56,144 nucleotides of DNA from Flavobacteriaceae bacterium UBA5534 (GTDB taxonomy: Bacteria > Bacteroidota > Bacteroidia > Flavobacteriales > Flavobacteriaceae): NCBI GenBank assembly GCA_002426015.1, contig DINS01000017.1:1-56144 (forward strand). Reading direction: 5' to 3'. The notes under the pieces are model-generated. The model had not been told where the DNA came from. It saw nothing but the letters and a program-made list of their open reading frames with translations, and did not search any database. A program made the position numbers and the translations under genes. Position 1 is the first letter of the stretch; every line of letters starts with the position of its first letter. Below are positions 44,901 through 51,860 of the stretch, in pieces.

Positions 44901-46769
44901 TTTGTGTTTACCGCCCAAGCCACATTGGCCAATAATTGTGTCACATCTGAAGATATCACCATCTTTAACAAATCTAAAATTTGGATTGGTGATAGAAATA
45001 GTTCTCAAGATTGGGACAATCCTTTAAACTGGGCACCAAATGGTGTTCCAACTTCAGACCATTGTGTCATTGTCCCTTCAATTGTTAAAGCCCCTCACAA
45101 CAGGGCAGGAATACCACCAACAGGATATGAAGCATTTGCAAAAAACTTAACAATAAAACCGTTAGGAGATTTAGAATTGCTCTCAACCAACAATTTAATA
45201 GTCACAGATTTTATTAATATTGATACTGGTGGAGAATTCAACCTTGAAAACCAAGCTACGTTACTTCAAATCAATAGCGTGGCTAATTCTGGCATTGCAA
45301 AAATAAAAAGAAACACCCAACCAATGAGCAGTCTTGATTACACTTATTGGGGATCTCCTGTTACTTTGGCTTCTAACTTTACCTTAAACGACTTATCTCC
45401 AAACACACCTGCAAGCTTATTTTATTTTTGGAACCCGACGACTAATTTAGGTGCTGGCAATTATGGCGCTGGCGATTGGATAGGCCTCAATCCTAACAAT
45501 ACAAATATGATACCTGGCAAAGGATATATTGTAAGAGCTCCAACTGGCCATATCGCCAATGACCAATATATAGCCTTATTTGAAGGCACTCCAGAAAATG
45601 GGAACATTATTGTTCCTATAGTGATAGGTAATGATGGTAATGTTGGAACATCTGTTGGAGGCTCAATAATTGCTGCGGAAGATGATCAATGGAATTTAAT
45701 TGCAAATCCTTATCCTTCCGCAATAGATGCCATTGAGTTTTTAGATGAGACTAACAATCAAACGGTAATAGATGGCACAGTATATCTATGGACGCATAAC
45801 ACTACTCCTTTGAGTTGGGAACCAGACCCATTTTATGGAGATTTTGGATATAACTATACATCTAATGACTATGCAACCATGAATTATATGGGTGGAACAT
45901 ATACTGCAGCCCAAGCAAACACAGGTGGATTGACTCCAACACAATATATAGCTTCTGGGCAAGGTTTTTTTGTTATGGGGTTAACTAACGGACATGTTGT
46001 TTTTAACAATGATATGAGAGTTAAGAACAATAATGACACCTTTTTTAGATCCAACAACACTTCAACAGAAAACGAATCTGTAAATAATGGGCCCGAAAAA
46101 CATAGATTGTGGTTAAACTTAAGCGATAATGGAGGTGGTTTTAGCCAAATACTGATTGGATATGCGGATGGCGCCACATTAGGTTGGGACAGAGGATATG
46201 ATGGTTTGGCATTTGGCGGCAACAAAGTGACCTTATATTCTATCATCCCTGACAAAATTTTAACAATACAAGGTAGGCCTTTACCTTTTGATGTTAATGA
46301 TCAAATCCCGTTAGGGATTATCACAACTGCTCAAAACAGTTTTACGATAGGAATAGATCATTTAGATGACTCTTTTATAGATCAATCAATATATCTTGAA
46401 GATACTTATATAGGGATTATTCATGATTTAAAGACGTCTCCCTACAGTTTTGCTTCAGCACAAGGAACATTTAATGATCGTTTTGTCCTGCATTACACCA
46501 ATCAAGCTTTAGGTGTTGGCGAATTAGAAAACAATGAGTTGACCATTATGGCCCCAAATGGCGATTATATCAAAGTAAAATCTACCCAGAGCCCAATACA
46601 TTCGGTCATTATTTATGATATTTTAGGTAGAGCTTTAATTGATAAAAAGAATATCAATTCATCTGAATTCATTTTCAATGAAAAAAACCTATCTGGTGGT
46701 ACATATATGGTAAAAGCAATCCTTGTCAATGGTAAGCACAAAATTCAAAAAGTGATTTTGAAGCAATAA
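41913..46769 (+). CDS. Giant T9SS surface protein with glycine-rich head and GEVED domains
   Basis: The 1618-residue protein has a signal peptide (to about residue 21, VLSQ). A glycine-rich region covers about 48-212 (entry ITIQAWGAGGAGGG), like the Gly-rich beta domains of other bacterial surface proteins. Two GEVED-type domains (about 250-370, VFIDWNQTGIFGDN..AEDYSVNV; about 490-635, AWIDWNRNGIFDAP..AEDYLFTV) flank a fibronectin-III-like segment. Ig-like repeats follow, then a MAM/anchor-J-like domain (about 760-945), the chassis (from about 1023; DYTYWGSPV, QWNLIANPYPSA, IASGQGFF) and a T9SS tail nearly identical to that of the preceding gene. It is exported and surface-bound; no catalytic motif seen. 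Confidence 0.88.
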   Translation: MTKNLISVVVGIFLINYSVLSQTTQTISTPGSGTFTVPCDVTFITIQAWGAGGAGGGSDRNGRHGGGGGGGGYATNTFSVTPGQIINYTIGAGGIGNDDNGDDGGTTNILSLTANGGKGGKKGNPTGGNGGAGGNASGGTTNTTGIAGQNGTATVSGNGGNGANGGIGGIGGNSNDGGNGATPGGGGGGGEAFWFIFHFPQNGGNGGNGQISITYTTNNTYCSPSFNSGVRPITNVTFENINNTTSNVIGGENLQSFCGIATVQQGSITPISIKSNTNGNNQYNVTVFIDWNQTGIFGDNINERYDIGTITNSNGIDNITLNGSITAPANATVGLTRMRVIKKYNGYVTDACQNGNIFGQAEDYSVNVTVSPPCIAPTAQPTNLNLTATNNSINGTFNPANPTADNYLVVMNTTGTPPNPNNTTTYNTTTPPNNIVGAGNFVIDVDDNTNFTASGLNNSTTYYFFIFSYNKKCTGGPLYNLIAPLTGNALTTNTNYCIPNSNNSNYYINNVRFLGTLQDVSNLNTGRGTTNGGYSNFTSLPLKCIQAQGEGVNVFVEASDRARLKAWIDWNRNGIFDAPELVYSSGGTNILSTTFGFVIPANQIPGDYRIRIRNRQSNDPEPCNNRNNGEAEDYLFTVVASCNATINSVTNGENCGPGQVLLSATGSGSTTSYNWYTTATGGTPDPTQHGNTFLSPNIIATTTYYVTAVSNSCESLVRQPVTATISPITDLIFTPNTPEICGEGDIIEVSATGNQELVYLINEDFESGNLNTFFNVENSPSNDATNWINRQSTLQFPVTGPYADIWLPAISSGINNNRFALAIYDLSGTHYNSLTSSANPSTIDFTDLTLTFDLYYSRYEPDNQNLNDDYISLEVATNAAGTNWTEINRYTTDIGIGTRFAKQTFDLSNYIDDPAETNIRVRLRYYGSYVDGAAVDNIKIFGNRPLINTAFNWTSSIPVNVYTNAAATLPYVANTPIAGSIYVKPDYFLGQLEADSFVFTAQATLANNCVTSEDITIFNKSKIWIGDRNSSQDWDNPLNWAPNGVPTSDHCVIVPSIVKAPHNRAGIPPTGYEAFAKNLTIKPLGDLELLSTNNLIVTDFINIDTGGEFNLENQATLLQINSVANSGIAKIKRNTQPMSSLDYTYWGSPVTLASNFTLNDLSPNTPASLFYFWNPTTNLGAGNYGAGDWIGLNPNNTNMIPGKGYIVRAPTGHIANDQYIALFEGTPENGNIIVPIVIGNDGNVGTSVGGSIIAAEDDQWNLIANPYPSAIDAIEFLDETNNQTVIDGTVYLWTHNTTPLSWEPDPFYGDFGYNYTSNDYATMNYMGGTYTAAQANTGGLTPTQYIASGQGFFVMGLTNGHVVFNNDMRVKNNNDTFFRSNNTSTENESVNNGPEKHRLWLNLSDNGGGFSQILIGYADGATLGWDRGYDGLAFGGNKVTLYSIIPDKILTIQGRPLPFDVNDQIPLGIITTAQNSFTIGIDHLDDSFIDQSIYLEDTYIGIIHDLKTSPYSFASAQGTFNDRFVLHYTNQALGVGELENNELTIMAPNGDYIKVKSTQSPIHSVIIYDILGRALIDKKNINSSEFIFNEKNLSGGTYMVKAILVNGKHKIQKVILKQ
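42055..42545 (+). repeat. GGT/GGC-rich low-complexity tract coding a glycine-rich domain
   Basis: Short GGTGGT, GGTGGAAAT and GGCGGT units repeat irregularly. The run raises local GC well above its surroundings. On the reverse strand it yields an artificial proline-rich frame. Confidence 0.8.
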
Positions 46770-46786
46770 TCACTTTTAAATACTTC

Positions 46787-46824
46787 AAAAATGGCTTTGA
46801 TTTTTAAAAATCAGAGTCATTTTT
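46787..46824 (+). terminator. Intrinsic terminator after the GEVED protein gene
   Basis: An 18- to 19-base-pair near-perfect palindrome with two G-T pairs (core TGATTTTTAAAAATCA) ends in a T run, 17 bases after the stop. Confidence 0.8.
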
Positions 46825-46980
46825 ATTGCCTAAAGCTTTACTTGTTTTTTTCAATCAGATATAGATAAACCCCACATAATTAGTTTCATAACGATAAATT
46901 TCGACATTCAACGAACTTAATTCAATTGGTGCATTTTGCATTATATATTCGTTTATAATTTCCTTAAAATTAATCCAACG

Positions 46981-49900
46981 ATGGAAAAAATTGCTTTCAA
47001 AATTTTGATAACTAATAAATTGTTAAACTCTTCTTTATTGAGTTTTGTGCTTGTTTTTGCTCTTTTATTTTCTGCAACTGGTTACACACAACAAATAAAT
47101 CAATTATCTGTTAGAGAAAAAATCGGAACCACAACTTTAGAAAAAGATAATTCTAAAATAGAAAGGTTTAAAACTAATAAAAAGACAGAAGATTCTCCAA
47201 AGGTCAGAAATCAGGAAACCCGTATAAATGAGGTTTTTTCTGAAAATGAAAATCCAAATCCTTTTGATGCCGTTAAAGGCAAAAAAGAAGACTTATCTAA
47301 AAGAGATTACACTTCTAAACATTTTATCAATGAAGATGGTAGCTATACTGCTTTAGTTGGAGCCGGACCAATTCATTACAAAAAAAACGGTGAGTTTTTA
47401 GATATTGACCACAAGATAGTGCCAAACAACCTTACAGCATATTCTTTTGCTAATAAAACCAATTTATTTGAATCCTATTTTGGGACTACTTCCCATACTG
47501 GGTTAAAAAATATAACAAATGAAGGCGAAGTAAAAGAGTTTCTAAACACTCAGATGTATTGGGAAATAAACGGACAAAATACAAATATCAAAAATGCGGC
47601 TAATGTACCTATTAGCATAGATGGTGATAAAGCCTATTATAACAATATCTTTGGAGGAATACATGCAGAGTTTACAGTTTTAACGGGAAAAAGAAAACTA
47701 AACTATATTATTCCTAACAAGCAAGCACTAGGTACAATTCCATCTGGCGCTGACTATTTGGTATTTTCAGAAGATATCAAGCTACCTAACGGATGGACAC
47801 ATAGTGTTGATGAAAAAAAAGGAGTATTGATTAAAGATATGTCTGGAACTATCATCTATGCATATCAGAATCCTCAAGTTTTAGAAAACTATCAAAGCGA
47901 CTCTCAAAAACCTGAAAAAAATAATCCTTCATCTTATGAGATTAAAAAAACGGGCAACATACTTACCATATTATTAAAAGTTAAAACCTCTTGGCTAATA
48001 GATATCAATAGAGTTTTTCCATTAGCAATAGACCCAACTGTGACTGTAAATCCTGATAATACTGCCTTGTGGTCAGGCTGGGTAGATAATGGTGGATTTG
48101 GTGGAAATGACATTATGTATGTTGGCTATGACGCTGGATATGACACTAATGCCTTTGTGAGATTTAACCTATCTTCAATTCCCTTTGGTTCTGATGTTAC
48201 AGCCGTAACTTCAAGTCTTTTTCGAAATAGTGCATATAGTACGGGTGTTACTAATACCAATAGACAGATGTCAATTGCAGGTTGCACTCAAGATCCATTA
48301 ACGGCCGGTTTTTGGATTGATATTTATAATGGTTATACAGGAATCATTTCAAACGCGGTGTCAGCAAATAACTCTAACGGTTATAAAATTAATACTTTCA
48401 CAGCTGCAGGAGTGACCTATGTTGAAGATGATTTAGCCAATGGGTTTACAACTATTTTAGCAGTACGTAGTGGCACTTGGGGCAATACCAACTATGCAGG
48501 TTTTTATGGATATTCTAGTCCAATAGGTCAAAAGCCTTATCTAACTATTACCTACACAAGTTGCCCACCTGTTACAGCTTCAGCTTCAGACATTGTAATA
48601 TGTGAAGGAGAATCTACCACATTAAGCGTTAGCAGCGCCGGAAGTTATACATACACTTGGTATACAGACTGGGACTATTTTACTCAAACAGGCACATCAA
48701 TAGGTACAGGGGCTACAATTAATGTCACACCTACTCAATCTACAGCTTATAGAGTATCTGCCAACTGTGGTAGTAATACTTATGATTATGTCACTATTGC
48801 AGTAGTCCCACCACCAACGGTTTTGACACCTACACCAGATATTACTATATGTGATTCTAACGAAGTTATTCATCAGCTTTCCGTTACAGGAGGCACAATA
48901 CCCAGTGTGATACTAAATGAAACCTTTAACCCAAATAGTACTATACCTTGGCTTACTTATGCCAGTGTTGGTGGTGGAAATTATCTTGATGCAATATGGT
49001 ATTTAGAAAATCCTGCAACTCCTTATTATGTTGGGTGGGCAAGTAATGATAATTCGCAATTTGCTGTTGTCGACAGTGATTACTTTAGTACTTTCAACGG
49101 TGCCTTTGCAATCAATAGTAGCTTGCAGTCACCTCCTTTTAGTTTAGCAGATTATACTGCACCAATTAATCTAACATTTTATCATTATTATAGAGCCTTA
49201 ACTGGAGATGCTGCAAGGGTTCAAATATCTACAGATTTAGGAGGCACTTGGAATACAGTTCAAACTTACACTACAACACAAGGCGCTAATAATAATTTTG
49301 CATTAGTGACCCTCAACCTTAATGCTTATGCAGGCGAGCCAGTTGTAATGTTGCGCTTTAATTACACGGCTACCGATGATTGGTATTGGGCAGTCGACAA
49401 TGTGACCGTTACTGGCACACCTAGGCCTACAACAATCACTTGGACACCAACAACTGATCTATATATAGATGCAGCGGCAAATACAGCATATACAGGACAA
49501 AACCTTAACACTGTTTATACAATGCCCACTCAAGGTAGTATTACCTATACAGCAACCTCTGAAAGTTTTATAGGCTGTACTACAGATGTAAATATTGACA
49601 TTACAGGAGGTGTGGCTGTTTGGAATGGCAGTGCATGGATAAATGGATCTGCTCCTGATATTGATAAAAATGTGCTTATTACTGGCAATTATATAACAAA
49701 TGCAACCAATGATAGTTTTAGAGCTTGCAATTTAACCGTCAATGGTAATTTACAAATTGCTGATGCCTACTACGTAGAGGTCCAAAACAATGTTGTCGTG
49801 GGTGGAAATATTACGGTCGAATCGAGAGGCGCATTCGTTCAAAACGATGATGCTGGTACATTTTCACTTAATGGTGGTACTTCATCAGTAAATAAGTTCA

Positions 49901-51318
49901 CAGCATTAAAGCAAAAATGGTATGATTACACATATTGGAGCTCACCTGTAGTAAATGAGACTGTAAATGGTGTATTGCCTGACACACCTTCAGATAGACG
50001 CTTCTATTTTAATGCACAGAATTACATAGATATAAATGGTGATGATATAGATGACACAGGTGACGATTGGACAAATGCTTCTGGCTTACCAATGATTCCT
50101 GGTGTTGGTTATGCCGCAACTTCAGTTAACATAGGTCCTAATTTTCCAAGAATAGACACTCATACTTTCAACGGTGCATTTAATACAGGTGATGTTAATG
50201 CTACTGTTTATTTCAATTCTTTGAACACATTACATAATTGGAATTTTATAGGTAATCCGTATCCATCGGCTATATCGACCAATGATTTTTTTGATGACAA
50301 TGTTGCTGTTATTGAAGGGGTTGCATACTTATGGTCTCAATCTTTACCTCCTTTGGCATCCAATCCAGGAAATCAAGTTGAAAATTTTAACAAAAATGAT
50401 TATGCTATTATAAATAGATATAGTGGAAATGTAGCTGGTGCTAGTACTATACAGCCTAATAATTTTATACCTAGCGGTCAAGGTTTCTTTGTGGACGCAA
50501 AGGAATCTGGAACAGGACCAGGATCTGCAACCGTTACTTTTAAAAATGCAAGCAGAATGCCCGATGGAACAAGTAATTCTCAATTTTTTAGAACCGCTGA
50601 ATCAATTGTGCCTAACAAACTCTGGGTAAATTTAACATCAGATAATGGTGTTTTTAATCAAATTCTTGTCGCCTATGTCGAAGGAGCCACCAATAATTTT
50701 GATGGATATGCTTATGACGCACCAAGAAATTTATCGGTTGGAAACGCCGCTTATTTAGTTACCCTAATTGATAATGAAGACAACCTAAAATTTGCTATCC
50801 AAGGAAAAGACCCAAACAGTTTAACTTTAGACGAGGTTATTCCATTAGGTTTTTATACTTCAATTACTCAACCTACAATTTACAAATTATCGATTGCAAA
50901 TTTTGAGGGTGATTTCTTTTCAAATGAAACCGTGTTCTTAAAAGATAATTTACTAAATCTGTATCATAATCTATCAGCTTCTGATTATAGTTTTACATCA
51001 GGAACTGGACAATTCAATGAACGCTTTGAAATTGTATTTCGCGCAGAAACACTATCTATTGGTACTGTTGAATTAAGTCCAAATGACATATCAATCATTG
51101 AGCTTTCTAATGGTCATGTAAAGTTTAATGTAGGTTATGGATTAACTATCCAGTCGGTTCAAATATTTGATATGCTAGGTAGAAGTCTTTATAACTTAAG
51201 TGGTCAGAATGGAACAGAAATATACAACTTGTCTAACTTAAGCCAGGCTGCTTATTTAGCTAAAGTAAAATTGTCCAATGGTCAAACCATTAGCAAACGA
51301 GCAATTAAAAGACAATAA
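46981..51318 (+). CDS. Giant T9SS surface protein with DNRLRE-like head
   Basis: The 1445-residue protein starts at an ATG followed by a long signal peptide (hydrophobic core LLSFVLVFALLFSATGYTQQ, in part). A TTG 45 bases upstream is not favoured. Residues about 110-345 (FINEDGSYTALVGAGPIHY, YYNNIFGGIHAEFTVL, WLIDINRVFPLAIDPTV) resemble the lead-in of large wall/RHS-type proteins. A DNRLRE/CBM96-like domain covers about 354-530 (TNAFVRFNLSSIP, YLTITYTSC). Then an Ig-like repeat (about 530-615), a MAM-like domain (about 640-813), the chassis (DYTYWSSPV, NWNFIGNPYPSA, IPSGQGFF) and a T9SS tail with its own sequence (SVQIFDMLGRSLYNL..ISKRAIKRQ). It is likely a surface-bound binding protein. Confidence 0.85.
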   Translation: MEKIAFKILITNKLLNSSLLSFVLVFALLFSATGYTQQINQLSVREKIGTTTLEKDNSKIERFKTNKKTEDSPKVRNQETRINEVFSENENPNPFDAVKGKKEDLSKRDYTSKHFINEDGSYTALVGAGPIHYKKNGEFLDIDHKIVPNNLTAYSFANKTNLFESYFGTTSHTGLKNITNEGEVKEFLNTQMYWEINGQNTNIKNAANVPISIDGDKAYYNNIFGGIHAEFTVLTGKRKLNYIIPNKQALGTIPSGADYLVFSEDIKLPNGWTHSVDEKKGVLIKDMSGTIIYAYQNPQVLENYQSDSQKPEKNNPSSYEIKKTGNILTILLKVKTSWLIDINRVFPLAIDPTVTVNPDNTALWSGWVDNGGFGGNDIMYVGYDAGYDTNAFVRFNLSSIPFGSDVTAVTSSLFRNSAYSTGVTNTNRQMSIAGCTQDPLTAGFWIDIYNGYTGIISNAVSANNSNGYKINTFTAAGVTYVEDDLANGFTTILAVRSGTWGNTNYAGFYGYSSPIGQKPYLTITYTSCPPVTASASDIVICEGESTTLSVSSAGSYTYTWYTDWDYFTQTGTSIGTGATINVTPTQSTAYRVSANCGSNTYDYVTIAVVPPPTVLTPTPDITICDSNEVIHQLSVTGGTIPSVILNETFNPNSTIPWLTYASVGGGNYLDAIWYLENPATPYYVGWASNDNSQFAVVDSDYFSTFNGAFAINSSLQSPPFSLADYTAPINLTFYHYYRALTGDAARVQISTDLGGTWNTVQTYTTTQGANNNFALVTLNLNAYAGEPVVMLRFNYTATDDWYWAVDNVTVTGTPRPTTITWTPTTDLYIDAAANTAYTGQNLNTVYTMPTQGSITYTATSESFIGCTTDVNIDITGGVAVWNGSAWINGSAPDIDKNVLITGNYITNATNDSFRACNLTVNGNLQIADAYYVEVQNNVVVGGNITVESRGAFVQNDDAGTFSLNGGTSSVNKFTALKQKWYDYTYWSSPVVNETVNGVLPDTPSDRRFYFNAQNYIDINGDDIDDTGDDWTNASGLPMIPGVGYAATSVNIGPNFPRIDTHTFNGAFNTGDVNATVYFNSLNTLHNWNFIGNPYPSAISTNDFFDDNVAVIEGVAYLWSQSLPPLASNPGNQVENFNKNDYAIINRYSGNVAGASTIQPNNFIPSGQGFFVDAKESGTGPGSATVTFKNASRMPDGTSNSQFFRTAESIVPNKLWVNLTSDNGVFNQILVAYVEGATNNFDGYAYDAPRNLSVGNAAYLVTLIDNEDNLKFAIQGKDPNSLTLDEVIPLGFYTSITQPTIYKLSIANFEGDFFSNETVFLKDNLLNLYHNLSASDYSFTSGTGQFNERFEIVFRAETLSIGTVELSPNDISIIELSNGHVKFNVGYGLTIQSVQIFDMLGRSLYNLSGQNGTEIYNLSNLSQAAYLAKVKLSNGQTISKRAIKRQ

Positions 51319-51322
51319 TTAT

Positions 51323-51646
51323 TTATAGATATTTAAAAAACTTCCAAAACGACCTTGATTTTATATAATTGAGGTCGTTTTCATTTACATAAGCTTCGCG
51401 TTCAAACGAAATATTTCTATAAGCTAAATTCCAGTTTCTATATTGAACACATCGAATTAAAAATTCAAATCCATACCAAATAAAAAAAGGAATAATTAAC
51501 AATTCTATTTGCTGTCTTAAATGAATCATCTCATGATTAATCAATATTTTATCTGCTTTTGATGCTTTATACTTCAAAAACACAAATGGAAAAATGGTAA
51601 TTCCTGCATAGCCTTTTGGCACTATATATTTAGATATAAAAATCAT
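51323..51646 (-). CDS. Small HExxH protein, conserved but uncharacterised
   Basis: The 107-residue protein carries HEMIHLRQQIELL (His38 and His42, with Glu39), an HExxH zinc-like motif. A hydrophobic segment follows (about 47-64, LLIIPFFIWYGFEFLI). The C-terminal YRNISFEREAYVNENDLNYIK adds a glutamate-rich helix, and ISFEREAY could supply a third ligand. I recall similar proteins in Bacteroidota genomes under 'hypothetical'; they may be minimal membrane-associated peptidases. It is convergent with the giant gene on the left, four bases apart, and the terminator hairpin of that gene lies inside its coding sequence. Confidence 0.65.
   Translation of the reverse strand: MIFISKYIVPKGYAGITIFPFVFLKYKASKADKILINHEMIHLRQQIELLIIPFFIWYGFEFLIRCVQYRNWNLAYRNISFEREAYVNENDLNYIKSRSFWKFFKYL
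51346..51381 (+). terminator. Terminator-like hairpin inside the HExxH coding sequence
   Basis: AAAACGACCT pairs with AGGTCGTTTT around a 16-base loop, ending in T residues. It lies 28 bases past the stop of the giant T9SS gene and within codons for the last residues of the convergent HExxH protein. Confidence 0.6.
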
Positions 51647-51681
51647 ATTTTATCAATCTCAAAAATCTTTCTAATTTACAT

Positions 51682-51689
51682 TATCTTTG
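51682..51689 (+). promoter_or_regulatory. -7 element of the DUF5522-hutU operon, implying a leaderless transcript
   Basis: TATCTTTG matches TAnnTTTG and ends only six bases before the DUF5522 ATG at 51696. No TTG stands at the canonical distance. The same arrangement is seen at lipB. Confidence 0.5.
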
Positions 51690-51695
51690 TAATAT

Positions 51696-51860
51696 ATGAA
51701 GAAATATGTCCCTATTGAAGAAGGCGATTATTACTTAACACCAGAAGGATATCGTTGTTTCACAGAGCAATACCATTTAAAACGTGGTTATTGTTGCGAA
51801 AGTGGATGCAGACACTGTCCTTATGGTTTTAATAAAAATACAGATTTAAAAAAAAAGTAA
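51696..51860 (+). CDS. DUF5522 small cysteine-rich protein upstream of hutU
   Basis: The 54-residue protein reads EEGDYYLTPEGYRCFTEQYHLKRGYCCESGCRHCPYGF in its conserved part (residues 8-45; quoted in two pieces: EEGDYYLTPEGYRCFTEQ and YHLKRGYCCESGCRHCPYGF). The CC..C..HCP cluster could bind a metal. Its TAA shares one base with the ATG of hutU (TAATG), so translation is coupled. DUF5522 genes often precede hutU in Bacteroidota as I recall, which hints at a role tied to urocanate hydratase. It is too short for most gene finders. Confidence 0.85.
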   Translation: MKKYVPIEEGDYYLTPEGYRCFTEQYHLKRGYCCESGCRHCPYGFNKNTDLKKK

